This document shows positions 37,981-44,905 of a stretch of 47,978 bases of DNA, piece after piece. The notes under the pieces were generated by a model. It did not search any database. It saw only the letters and a program-made list of their open reading frames with translations, and was not told the origin of the DNA. The translations under genes and the position numbers were made by a program. The DNA lies in IMG/VR virus record IMGVR_UViG_3300015265_000003, positions 1 to 47,978 of that record; one strand, 5' to 3'. The DNA comes from a virus. Position 1 is the stretch's first letter. Every line of letters starts with the position of its first letter.

Positions 37981-39023
37981 GCGCTTACAATACGGGAAAC
38001 CCCGTCCCTTCGATTGATCCTCGCGACTTAGATGACAACGCGACTGTGTTCGACAACCTCGCTAACGGGCAGGATTCCAGCTACCCCGACCGTCTTGGTG
38101 TTCAGCGCAAAAGCTGGGCGCAGATGGAGGCGGATGCCGAAGCTTTGATAAGCCCGAACGTAGCGGCACTGGCAGCCGTAACTGCGGCAGCAGACAAAGG
38201 TGTTTTCTTCAGTTCTGTCGGCCCGGTAGCAATGGGCACATACACGTTAAATTCTTTCAACAGATCTCTTGGCGGCACTGCCGATCAGCCGGCGTTCCGT
38301 ACGGCAATTGGCGCTATGGCGCTCACTGATACCGGCGCTTACGCCGGCAGCGCTGCCAAATTAACTACATCTCGCACGCTGGCTGCGTCGGGCGATGCCA
38401 CGTGGTCCGTTAGTTTCGACGGCGCTGCAAATGCTACAGCAGCGCTGACGCTTGCGGCATCAGGGGTTAGCGCAGGAACTTACGGTTCCGTCACGGTAAA
38501 TGCTAAGGGGCTTGTTACAGCAGCATCTGTGGCAACTCCTGTCGCTAATGGCGGCACTGGTGCTACTACTGCCACAGCGGCCGGCACCAACCTAGGCACC
38601 GCTACTGTCGGCACAAACACTGATCAATTGGCGCGTTCTTCAATGATCCAGGCAGAGATCGCAAACAAACGCCCGTGGACCACGTATACAGTAACCGTTA
38701 CGCCATCTTCCGGAACATTTACCTCCGCTAGTGCTACCGGCAAGTACATGGTGGCATTCGGCATCGCCTATGTGCAGATAACTATAACCATTACGACTAA
38801 GGGGACAGGAACGTTTCCCCAAGTCAATTTACCTTTCCCCGCTCTAAGCGGCAGTGCAAACTATCCGTTACAGGCATTAGCACGAGGTGGTAATCCGAAT
38901 TCGGGAACAGCAGCTATCAATGCTTCATTAACTGCGGTAACGACCCGTAGCTATAACGACACCGATTTGGCAAGTGCCGATGCGGTAACTATTTACATTA
39001 ACGGTTCCTATCCGGTAGCTTAA
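37977..39023 (+). CDS. Tail fibre protein 1
   Basis: 348 aa. N-terminal anchoring segment MSAYNTGNPVPSIDPRDLDD, YPDRLGVQRKSWAQME, shared in pattern with the next gene. The middle has fibre repeats (ASGVSAGTYGSVTVNAKGLV, VANGGTGATTATAAGTNLG), typical of trimeric phage fibres. The C-terminal 110 residues form a beta-rich tip (ITITITTKGTGTFPQVNLPF). It probably makes receptor contact. The ATG overlaps the previous stop. Confidence 0.82.
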   Translation: MSAYNTGNPVPSIDPRDLDDNATVFDNLANGQDSSYPDRLGVQRKSWAQMEADAEALISPNVAALAAVTAAADKGVFFSSVGPVAMGTYTLNSFNRSLGGTADQPAFRTAIGAMALTDTGAYAGSAAKLTTSRTLAASGDATWSVSFDGAANATAALTLAASGVSAGTYGSVTVNAKGLVTAASVATPVANGGTGATTATAAGTNLGTATVGTNTDQLARSSMIQAEIANKRPWTTYTVTVTPSSGTFTSASATGKYMVAFGIAYVQITITITTKGTGTFPQVNLPFPALSGSANYPLQALARGGNPNSGTAAINASLTAVTTRSYNDTDLASADAVTIYINGSYPVA

Positions 39024-39025
39024 AA

Positions 39026-40786
39026 ATGTCAAATACTTATGATACGAGCGATTTGCCTCTAGGCACTACATCTCCTAAAGCGCTATACAACAACGCGTCC
39101 AACATGGATGACGCAATGAATAGCGAGATGCCGTCTTGGACTGACCGTTTTGGGCGTCGCCGTGAAACTTTTGCTGGGATGGAGCAGACATTCGATGAAT
39201 TCCTGCAATCCGCTGGATATGTAGACATAGGTGATTACGACTTAAATGGCCCCCTGACGATTACGCAACGCAATCAGGTCTTCAGTCATGCGGGCTCCTA
39301 CTATCGAGCCGGACCTTCCCTTGTTTTGCCGTATACGACAGTGAACAACTGGACGCTGGACGCACCTAAATTCGTCCTAACCGGCGATGCAGTTTTGCGA
39401 TCTGAACTCGGCTCCGCCACGGGCTCTTCATTAGTGTTTGATGGCTCCGTTTCTGTGGCTGACCGGCTGGCAGTTCTTAGAACCGTGCAGTTCTACGCAA
39501 CCTCTACAGGCGGGTCGTCAGACGCTCTTACTGCGGGTTTCACCCCTGCGATATCCTCGCTGGAAAGCGGTCGAATCCTCTACGTAAGAGCGTTCGCGTC
39601 AAACTCAACCGTAAACCCGACCTTTACACCTAACTCCCCCTCGATTCCTGCGAAGGTTATCGTTAAGGGCGCTGGCGTTCCTCTCGATATCGGAGATATC
39701 TCCGGGGCCGGATTTACTGCTGAACTTAAGTATGATTCTACCTTCGATAAATGGGTTTTGCTAAATCCTGCTAACCAGGTTTCGAAACAACTGAAGGCTT
39801 CCTCATTAAACGGTGGAACCGTAAGGGGCCCAGGGAATCCGATTATCAACGGGGCTTTCGACGTGTGGCAGCTCGGTACAGAGTTCGCAGTAGGTCCGCA
39901 CCTGCAAAAGAACGCGGACCGATGGAATTACGATTTTAACGGTTCCCCTGGGACGGCATTCATTAACCGCTTCCAAGTCCCTCAGGGCTCGAAGTTCACA
40001 GGGTTTTCCCCAACCTATTACCTGAGATTTAACCAGACCATCGCGGGCAGCGGGAATACGTTCCAAGACGTTAGCACTCAGATCGAGGACGTCGGCACCT
40101 TGCAAGATCAGGTTGTCACCATCTCTTTCTATGCGACTTATCTGTCCGGCTCACCGCCAACTTTTACCGCAATAAAGACCGAGCAATATTTCGGATCTGG
40201 TGGCTCCCCTAGCTCGCCCGAATTCACTACTAGCGCGCCAGTTACTCTGCAAGCTGGAGCAGGCGTATGGCGTCGGTACAGTGTCACTGCTATCCTCGGG
40301 TCAGTAGCCGGGAAGACCCTCGGGACCAACGCGGACAACACCCTAAACGTGATCTTTACGCTGCCCCTGAACCAATTGCTGGATATCGGGATTACCTGTG
40401 TACAAATTGAACCGGGAGAGATCGCTACGCCATACCAGTACCGCCCTGTATCGCAAGTTTATGCGGACTGCCAGCGGTATTTACAGACGTCTTACGATGA
40501 TGGCGTGCCCCCAGGCACCGTCACAAACACTGGAGCTGTGGCCCTATCAACTTTTTCAGGTACCACACTGCACACCATTCCGACGCGCGCAGCAATGCGG
40601 TCTTTCCCAGCAGTGACATTCTATAACCCTGTTACCGGTGCGGTGGGAACGTGGAATCAGTCAGGCACTCCGTTGCCAGTATCTGTAAACACGGGGGGTC
40701 ACAACAACGTTACAGTGGCTGTAGCTAGTGGAGTCTCAGGTGGCTTCTGCATCGGGCACTACGTGCTACAGGATCCGTTGATCTAA
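39026..40786 (+). CDS. Tail fibre protein 2 with carbohydrate-binding-like C-terminus
   Basis: 586 aa. The N-terminus (YDTSDLPLGTTSPKALYNNA ... DRFGRRRETFAGMEQTFDE) parallels fibre 1 and serves for attachment. Residues about 275-480 show the GNPIINGAFDVWQLGTEF ... NADRWNYDF layout and end in CVQIEPGEIATPYQYRPVSQ, a carbohydrate-binding-like module common at phage tail tips. The last 100 residues are a separate tip. Two fibres with a common base suggest two receptor-binding activities. Confidence 0.82.
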   Translation: MSNTYDTSDLPLGTTSPKALYNNASNMDDAMNSEMPSWTDRFGRRRETFAGMEQTFDEFLQSAGYVDIGDYDLNGPLTITQRNQVFSHAGSYYRAGPSLVLPYTTVNNWTLDAPKFVLTGDAVLRSELGSATGSSLVFDGSVSVADRLAVLRTVQFYATSTGGSSDALTAGFTPAISSLESGRILYVRAFASNSTVNPTFTPNSPSIPAKVIVKGAGVPLDIGDISGAGFTAELKYDSTFDKWVLLNPANQVSKQLKASSLNGGTVRGPGNPIINGAFDVWQLGTEFAVGPHLQKNADRWNYDFNGSPGTAFINRFQVPQGSKFTGFSPTYYLRFNQTIAGSGNTFQDVSTQIEDVGTLQDQVVTISFYATYLSGSPPTFTAIKTEQYFGSGGSPSSPEFTTSAPVTLQAGAGVWRRYSVTAILGSVAGKTLGTNADNTLNVIFTLPLNQLLDIGITCVQIEPGEIATPYQYRPVSQVYADCQRYLQTSYDDGVPPGTVTNTGAVALSTFSGTTLHTIPTRAAMRSFPAVTFYNPVTGAVGTWNQSGTPLPVSVNTGGHNNVTVAVASGVSGGFCIGHYVLQDPLI

Positions 40787-40789
40787 ATA

Positions 40790-40819
40790 AAACCCCGCCT
40801 AATCAGCGGGGTTTCTTTT
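40790..40819. terminator. Bidirectional terminator ending the structural region
   Basis: AAACCCCGC (40790-40798), loop CTAATCA, GCGGGGTTT (40806-40814), then CTTTT. Separates convergent fibre and minus-strand accessory genes. Confidence 0.9.
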
Positions 40820-41036
40820 ATAGGATGTAGTAGCTTGATTGATCAAAATTGTCATCCCTTAGTATTGCATACGACACTACGCTCTCAGGCCAAACCATTC
40901 CATTTGAGAAATCATTAACTGTTAGAACAGGAGGATCACAGCATGGATTTATATCGCGAACAAGATCAACGCCAAACGATGCGTTATATTCGTCGAACTC
41001 ATGCTTCGATACTTTCCTGAAAATTTTTGCGATCAT
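40818..41036 (-). CDS. Hypothetical protein, 72 aa
   Basis: 72 aa from ATG 41036 (MIAKIFRKVSKHEFDEYNAS), ending near FDQSSYYIL. An earlier ATG at 41099 would overlap the upstream gene by 50 nt, so 41036, 13 nt after that stop, is preferred. The ribosome site is weak for both. Contains CCDPP. No family recognised. Confidence 0.55.
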   Translation of the reverse strand: MIAKIFRKVSKHEFDEYNASFGVDLVRDINPCCDPPVLTVNDFSNGMVWPESVVSYAILRDDNFDQSSYYIL

Positions 41037-41049
41037 ATCTTGTCGCTCG

Positions 41050-41244
41050 CTAGTGAATAGTCGGTCCAGTCGGTAGCACCATTGGCTCTTCGCCTTCATA
41101 ACAGCGTTCAGCAATCAACACGCTAAAGTCGCCACCTTCGCACGGACTCATCTCAATATTGAAGCCAGCCTCTGCCAAATTGACAACAAGATCCGAAACC
41201 ATGTCTGGAAACGGGAAGAATTTCAGCTTGATTCGTTGGCTCAT
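41050..41244 (-). CDS. Hypothetical protein, 64 aa
   Basis: 64 aa. MSQRIKLKFFPFPDMVSDLV, small alpha/beta protein with FSVLIAERCYEG. The ATG lies at the stop of the upstream gene (one-base overlap). No family recognised. Confidence 0.6.
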   Translation of the reverse strand: MSQRIKLKFFPFPDMVSDLVVNLAEAGFNIEMSPCEGGDFSVLIAERCYEGEEPMVLPTGPTIH

Positions 41245-41450
41245 TATCGGATCTCATACTTGATGGATTGAAGGCCTGAACATTCGTTGCAATACAGAAC
41301 GCCGTAACTGCGTAGGAAAATTGCGCCTGTATCACTCAGCTCGTGCTTGCAACTGCAAACTTTCTCGGAGAACTCTAAGTTCTTCGCGCATCTCGACAAT
41401 TCCTGCGAGGAACATATTCTTTTCTGGTCCTGATTGATAGGGTGATTCAC
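41244..41450 (-). CDS. Small zinc-ribbon-like protein, GTG start, 68 aa
   Basis: 68 aa. The C-terminal half holds CSCKHELSDTGAIFLRSYGV followed by LYCNECSG, a CxC...CxxC zinc-ribbon-like pattern. GTG start with GGAGGG 5 nt upstream, overlapping the stop of the HTH gene (GTGA). Its first 40 codons overlap the 61-aa frame at 41332-41517 out of phase, and that overlapped part looks less protein-like. See findings. Confidence 0.5.
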   Translation of the reverse strand: MNHPINQDQKRICSSQELSRCAKNLEFSEKVCSCKHELSDTGAIFLRSYGVLYCNECSGLQSIKYEIR

Positions 41451-41517
41451 TCTTTCCCTCCAGATAGGCTACTTTGCCCTCTAGGTAATAACGATTCGTT
41501 AGACTCTTGTGCTGCAT
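41332..41517 (-). CDS. Hypothetical protein in overlapping frame, 61 aa
   Basis: 61 aa. MQHKSLTNRYYLEGKVAYLE, then NMFLAGIVEMREELRVLRES; a convincing helical protein sequence, yet it lies across the end of the HTH gene and the start of the zinc-ribbon gene in another frame. No ribosome site next to its ATG. Either a true overlapping gene or part of a frameshifted longer protein with the CSCK segment. Confidence 0.5.
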   Translation of the reverse strand: MQHKSLTNRYYLEGKVAYLEGKSESPYQSGPEKNMFLAGIVEMREELRVLRESLQLQARAE

Positions 41518-41770
41518 AGTATTTTATCGCTCTCTTTAGTGCTTTCCAGCTTGGACCAAGTTTCTCACTGATCATTCTCCAAGAGAAACCTTCTAGATCC
41601 ATCTCTGCTGCTTGGAATGCCTGCTCGTATGTAATCCTAGTTCCGCCAATCCTGTTTGGCTCGTATCCTTGAGCCTTGAGTATCTTTCGCGTGTGGCCTT
41701 CGCTGTATCCGATCTGCCTGGCGATTGCCTTAACTGGTAGTCCTTGATTGTAGAATTCTAGAGCTGTCAA
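41447..41770 (-). CDS. HTH DNA-binding protein, 107 aa
   Basis: 107 aa. MTALEFYNQGLPVKAIARQI, then GYSEGHTRKILKAQGYEP: a homeodomain-like HTH near the N-terminus. A second helical pair (EGFSWRMISEKLGPSWKALK) looks like another HTH. Likely a transcription regulator or a recognition protein of the kind found beside phage terminases. Overlaps the upstream gene by 4 bp. Confidence 0.7.
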   Translation of the reverse strand: MTALEFYNQGLPVKAIARQIGYSEGHTRKILKAQGYEPNRIGGTRITYEQAFQAAEMDLEGFSWRMISEKLGPSWKALKRAIKYYAAQESNESLLPRGQSSLSGGKE

Positions 41771-42534
41771 CCGTTCAGCTCCTTGACCTTGTCGAGGCAG
41801 TCCGGCGCAGACTCAACCACAGCCTTCCACCACGCCTTATCGTTGAGAATATTGGCTTCCTTTTTCCGAGAGTTAACCGATATTAAAACGCGGTCATGCA
41901 GAACATTTAACATGGTCTCGGTCGGCACAATTGGAACCAGCTTCCAGCCTTCAGGCACCGATACCGGCGCGGGCTGCGAGGCGTAGAGCCGCTCAACGGT
42001 TCCACCGTGCGAGTACCAGGCGTTCGCGCAATCTTCGCTGTCCGTCACGTGAGGGGTTCCGATATCACCGGTACACTTCCACGCCACCGGCCCGCCCTGC
42101 CCACCCTTCAGCCGCTCGATTTCGTACTTGAGTTTGTCACGCTCGTCCATCCAATACATCGCGGACTCTTCCCAGCTTTTTGAGTTCTTGGCGTTGTTCT
42201 CGTTCTCCGCCGTCAGCCGTGCGATGGTGGCTTGCAGTTCGGCGAGTTCGGGCGGGGCGGTGTAGAGAGCGACAACGTGGTATTCGCCGTCGCTATCTTC
42301 GCTCATTGACTCGGCTTCGCTTTCAAGGTCTGAAGCTTCGCCGGATACGCACAGCTCGCTGTAATGAGGCTTTCCGTCCGGCTGCATAATCCCATAGAAG
42401 AACGGCTGGCGCTCGACGACAGGGGCGGCGAGGGCGGCGCTCAGGTCATCAGCAACGCTCCAGCCCATTGACTCAGCCGAGCGCTGAAGTTGCTCTACCA
42501 GCTCCCGCGACATTGTTACGGTTTTATTGGTCAT
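41767..42534 (-). CDS. Mosaic accessory protein of Pseudomonas phages, 255 aa
   Basis: 255 aa. Starts MTNKTVTMSRELVEQLQRSA, with the ALAAPVVERQP linker, ALYTAPPELAELQATIARLT coiled coil, YEIERLKGGQGGPVAWKCTG, and ends near CLDKVKELNG. These blocks are typical of accessory proteins in Pseudomonas phages and prophages. ATG at 42534 overlaps the DUF1643 stop and has GGAG upstream; the longer open frame is not needed. Clearly more GC-rich than genes at 41-41.5 kb. Function unknown. Confidence 0.7.
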   Translation of the reverse strand: MTNKTVTMSRELVEQLQRSAESMGWSVADDLSAALAAPVVERQPFFYGIMQPDGKPHYSELCVSGEASDLESEAESMSEDSDGEYHVVALYTAPPELAELQATIARLTAENENNAKNSKSWEESAMYWMDERDKLKYEIERLKGGQGGPVAWKCTGDIGTPHVTDSEDCANAWYSHGGTVERLYASQPAPVSVPEGWKLVPIVPTETMLNVLHDRVLISVNSRKKEANILNDKAWWKAVVESAPDCLDKVKELNG

Positions 42535-43055
42535 GGCTTGCTCCAGGGTGTCAGTGGCGTGTCGTAGCCAAGCATCAGCGGGTGCATCGGCTGCCCGCAA
42601 GAGGTGACGCCGAAGTGCAGGATTGGCTTGCCCGACTTCATCAAAAGGCCCATCAGCGAGGCCGGGTATGCGCGCAAGGCTTTCGGCATTTTGGCGAGAC
42701 CTCCCCAGCACGGAACAAGAATGTCCGCCTCGGCGATGATTTCATGGATGTACCGGTGGTGGTCATCACCGCGCAGAGGCACGCTATCGACCAAACGCCC
42801 CAACTCTTTCACGTCGGTTGCGCGATAGCTGAAGACGTTGCCAACGATGAACTTGCTCCCGCCGTTGCGGATGGTGAAGCCCCGCCACTTGCGAACCGTC
42901 GCGTCATCAATCGATGCGTCTGCCGTCGAAGGGTTCACCCCGAAGAACGCAAAGACTTTCGGCTCAGGACCAATACCCGGCCATGGAAAGCCAGCCATGT
43001 CGCGGTCAAGGCGGTAACGGTAATTCCCGCATTCGCTTATAATTGCGCTGCTCAT
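42531..43055 (-). CDS. DUF1643 family protein
   Basis: 174 aa. Matches DUF1643: YRYRLDRDM, FFGVNPSTADASIDDATVRK, WRGFTIRNGGSKFIVGNVFS, YRATDVKELGRL, then an ADILVPCWGGL strand and a C-terminal CGQPMHPLMLGYDTPLTPW. The fold is thought to resemble uracil-DNA glycosylases, but no activity is established. Widespread in phages and mobile elements. GC-rich. Overlaps neighbours by 4 bp. Confidence 0.85.
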   Translation of the reverse strand: MSSAIISECGNYRYRLDRDMAGFPWPGIGPEPKVFAFFGVNPSTADASIDDATVRKWRGFTIRNGGSKFIVGNVFSYRATDVKELGRLVDSVPLRGDDHHRYIHEIIAEADILVPCWGGLAKMPKALRAYPASLMGLLMKSGKPILHFGVTSCGQPMHPLMLGYDTPLTPWSKP

Positions 43056-43354
43056 TCTATTTCTCCAGATTCGCTGGGTTTGCTGTCGAAGTGTTCGGCG
43101 GTAGCAGTGACGACGTGATAGGAAGAGTCATCCACATTGATTCGTCCAAGCGCGTTTTCGCTGTACCACAACATCAACAGATGCTCAGAGGCCGCATTCC
43201 GCTGCTCGGCGGCTGTCAGGCTGAGTTTGTGGGCGGCTAAGTTTTGCGTCCGCGAATAGAGTTGAATTTTTAGCTCGTACTCGCTTTGCTTAACAGTGGC
43301 CAGCTCTTCCAGCAGCGCAGCCAGTTCAACTTCATACTCAAATGCATTCTTCAT
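43052..43354 (-). CDS. Coiled-coil protein, 100 aa
   Basis: 100 aa. Residues 1-65 are a continuous helix with heptad character (MKNAFEYEVELAALLEELAT, VKQSEYELKIQLYSRT). GGAGG lies just before the ATG. Function unknown. Confidence 0.65.
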   Translation of the reverse strand: MKNAFEYEVELAALLEELATVKQSEYELKIQLYSRTQNLAAHKLSLTAAEQRNAASEHLLMLWYSENALGRINVDDSSYHVVTATAEHFDSKPSESGEIE

Positions 43355-43432
43355 TTAAACCTCCGACAGTCCATTGCGAAACAGCAGGCATACACAAGCA
43401 ATCAGCGCGATATAACCAGCAAGCCAAATCAC
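43355..43432 (-). CDS. Tiny membrane peptide with GTG start, 25 aa
   Basis: 25 aa: MIWLAGYIALIACVCLLFRN then GLSEV. GTG overlaps the preceding TGA (GTGA) and its TAA abuts the next ATG, filling the gap exactly. One transmembrane helix. Resembles the 27-aa peptide at 13356 in size, start codon and placement. Confidence 0.45.
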   Translation of the reverse strand: MIWLAGYIALIACVCLLFRNGLSEV

Positions 43433-43608
43433 GACTTGCAGACCTTTTCAAAGTATCCGTCTACGTCAGGCCATACGCCTTCCGAGATCATTTGGCAGCG
43501 AAACGCTTGATCATCAAGACCGTCTTGGTAGCTCATGCGATTTGAGACGACGAAGCCAGCGCACAAGATAACGATGATTACTGCGGTAGTGATTGCGCGG
43601 ATATTCAT
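43429..43608 (-). CDS. Small membrane-anchored protein, 59 aa
   Basis: 59 aa. N-terminal anchor MNIRAITTAVIIVILCAGFV, then a short soluble part QAFRCQMISEGVWPDVDGYF. Proteins with this anchor plus C-x-M-...-G-W-P pattern are frequent in Pseudomonas phages. Starts one base after the upstream stop. Function unknown. Confidence 0.65.
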   Translation of the reverse strand: MNIRAITTAVIIVILCAGFVVSNRMSYQDGLDDQAFRCQMISEGVWPDVDGYFEKVCKS

Positions 43609-43609
43609 G

Positions 43610-43864
43610 TCAATCCTCCATGATCAATTCTGCCTGCTCTGGATCTTCCATATCTACGGCATCTGAGTCAAATTTGCACTCCCAGACGTGACTGTAGAGT
43701 GATGAGTACATTTCGTAGCTGATGCCGCCAACCAACAAAGCACCACGCAGCATGCCGAAGATATGCTTGTACTCGCTTGTACGTGAACGCTGGAATTTGT
43801 CGTCGGCGAAGGAGATTGCCTTGTGAATTGCCTTCGTGAACTCAGCTTGATTCTTGGTATGCAT
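43610..43864 (-). CDS. Hypothetical protein, 84 aa
   Basis: 84 aa. MHTKNQAEFTKAIHKAISFA, helical, acidic C-terminus (VDMEDPEQAELIMED). AGGAG lies 8 nt before the ATG at 43864. First gene of the 43864-to-40818 minus-strand unit, with its own promoter. No family recognised. Confidence 0.65.
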   Translation of the reverse strand: MHTKNQAEFTKAIHKAISFADDKFQRSRTSEYKHIFGMLRGALLVGGISYEMYSSLYSHVWECKFDSDAVDMEDPEQAELIMED

Positions 43865-43890
43865 TGGGTTGCTCCTGTTGGCTTGGAGTG

Positions 43891-43937
43891 ATTGTATTCC
43901 TCTGCCAGCAATTAGCGCAACGTTTTTCGGATAAAAT
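43891..43937. promoter_or_regulatory. Divergent promoters (accessory unit / endolysin unit)
   Basis: Minus: TTGCGC (43920-43915), 18 nt, TACAAT (43896-43891). Plus: TAAAAT (43932-43937) without the TG, 26 nt before the endolysin ATG. Same back-to-back design as at 26.7, 28.1 and 30.8 kb. Confidence 0.55.
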
Positions 43938-43963
43938 GGAAATATATTTTGAGGTGCGAGCAA

Positions 43964-44410
43964 ATGAAAACTTCTCAGTCAGGTATCGACCTAATCCACA
44001 GCTTTGAGACGCTGCGTCTAAAGGCTTATCCTGATCCTGGCAGCAAGGATGGTGAGCCTATTACGTGCGGCTGGGGCTCAACAGGTCCGGATATTACGCT
44101 GGAAACCGTGTGGACCAAGGAATATGCGGATAAGCGCTTTGCTGATGGACTGTCGAAGGCTGAGCAGGCTGTGTCGTTGCTGGTAAAGGTTCCGCTTAAT
44201 CAGAACCAGTTCGACGCGCTTGTATCGTTTACCTACAACCTCGGCATCGGAAACCTGAAAAGCTCTACTTTGCTGAAGATGCTGAACGAGGGTTATTACA
44301 AAAATGCAGGTCTTCAGCTGCTTCGCTGGGATAAGAACGATTCGAAGGTTATGCCTGGTCTGACTCGCCGCCGCAAAGCAGAGCTGAAACTATTCTCCGG
44401 AGAACACTAA
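43964..44410 (+). CDS. Endolysin, GH24 lysozyme
   Basis: 148 aa. GH24 phage lysozyme (P22/T4-type muramidase): catalytic E15 in HSFETLRLKAYPD, D24 and T34 with CGWGST. QFDALVSFTYNLGIGNLKSS and PGLTRRRKAELKLF complete the family pattern. The E-to-D spacing is standard; the D-to-T loop is a few residues longer. No signal or SAR segment, so release depends on the holin at 14041. GAGG lies upstream of ATG 43964. The last codons carry the TTCTCCGGAGAA palindrome. Confidence 0.93.
   Translation: MKTSQSGIDLIHSFETLRLKAYPDPGSKDGEPITCGWGSTGPDITLETVWTKEYADKRFADGLSKAEQAVSLLVKVPLNQNQFDALVSFTYNLGIGNLKSSTLLKMLNEGYYKNAGLQLLRWDKNDSKVMPGLTRRRKAELKLFSGEH
44392..44405. repeat. TTCTCCGGAGAA palindrome, copy 5
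   Basis: Perfect 12-bp core (44393-44404), 3 nt before the endolysin stop. Its GGAG is the ribosome site of the Rz gene at 44410, so the hairpin may couple Rz translation to endolysin. Encodes FSGEH here but YSPEN at copy 3, in another frame, so the DNA or RNA rather than the protein is conserved. Confidence 0.8.
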
Positions 44411-44781
44411 TGCCAATCTGGCTAACCTCGCTACCGTGGCGATTCCTATCAGGTCTCGCGTGCGGCGCGTTCGTGGTTTGGCTTTGGCATAATGCTAGCG
44501 TGTCGAGGATTGAGGCTGAGCGCGTCGAGGAGAAGCTTGAGTCGGCATTCTCAGTCATTGCCGCGAACAAGGCGGACGAGTCTATAGCTAGGGCGTGGGA
44601 AATTCGCCTTTCGGAGTTGCGCAGTAATGAAACGACTATTGTCCGTGAGCGTGAAAAGATTGTTGATCGCCCTGTCTATCGCAACGTCTGTCTTGATCCT
44701 ACCGGCGTGCAGCTCGCAAACGACGCAAAGAACGGGCGTATCACAAGCAAGCCTGTTGACGCCTTGCCGGATTCCAAGTGA
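44410..44781 (+). CDS. Rz: Inner-membrane spanin (Rz-like)
   Basis: 123 aa. N-terminal transmembrane anchor (PWRFLSGLACGAFVVWLWHN, about 9-27), then a periplasmic helical stalk (SRIEAERVEEKLESAFSVIA, ESIARAWEIRLSELRSNETT) and a Pro-containing C-terminus. With the outer-membrane Rz1 it bridges the periplasm and fuses membranes at lysis. It follows endolysin directly (one-base overlap) and contains the Rz1 start out of frame. Confidence 0.88.
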   Translation: MPIWLTSLPWRFLSGLACGAFVVWLWHNASVSRIEAERVEEKLESAFSVIAANKADESIARAWEIRLSELRSNETTIVREREKIVDRPVYRNVCLDPTGVQLANDAKNGRITSKPVDALPDSK

Positions 44782-44905
44782 TCTGGAAGGCGTAACAGGG
44801 GAGGCGGCGCTGACTGCGCTGACTGAATGGGGTGCGGCGCTTAGAGAGTGCTCTGAGCGGCATGATGCGCTGATACGTGCGGCTTCCGGCGAGACTGGAA
44901 AGTAA
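44627..44905 (+). CDS. Rz1: Outer-membrane spanin lipoprotein (Rz1-like), embedded
   Basis: 92 aa, +1 frame, starting inside Rz and running 124 nt past its end. Signal peptide with lipobox LPAC (C28) after a basic N-terminus (MKRLLSVSVKRLLIALSIAT), the hallmark of Rz1. The mature part is longer and less Pro-rich than lambda Rz1. GGAG lies 10 nt before its ATG. Its last 65 bp overlap the end of the convergent minus-strand gene. Confidence 0.85.
   Translation: MKRLLSVSVKRLLIALSIATSVLILPACSSQTTQRTGVSQASLLTPCRIPSDLEGVTGEAALTALTEWGAALRECSERHDALIRAASGETGK

Noticed and set aside
41361-41372. Sixth copy of the TTCTCCGGAGAA palindrome
   Set aside because: The sequence TTCTCGGAGAA lacks one central base and is not at a gene end; treated as chance.
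42468-43118. 216-codon plus-strand frame in the GC-rich island
   Set aside because: High GC lengthens chance frames; the minus-strand DUF1643 gene occupies the same DNA.
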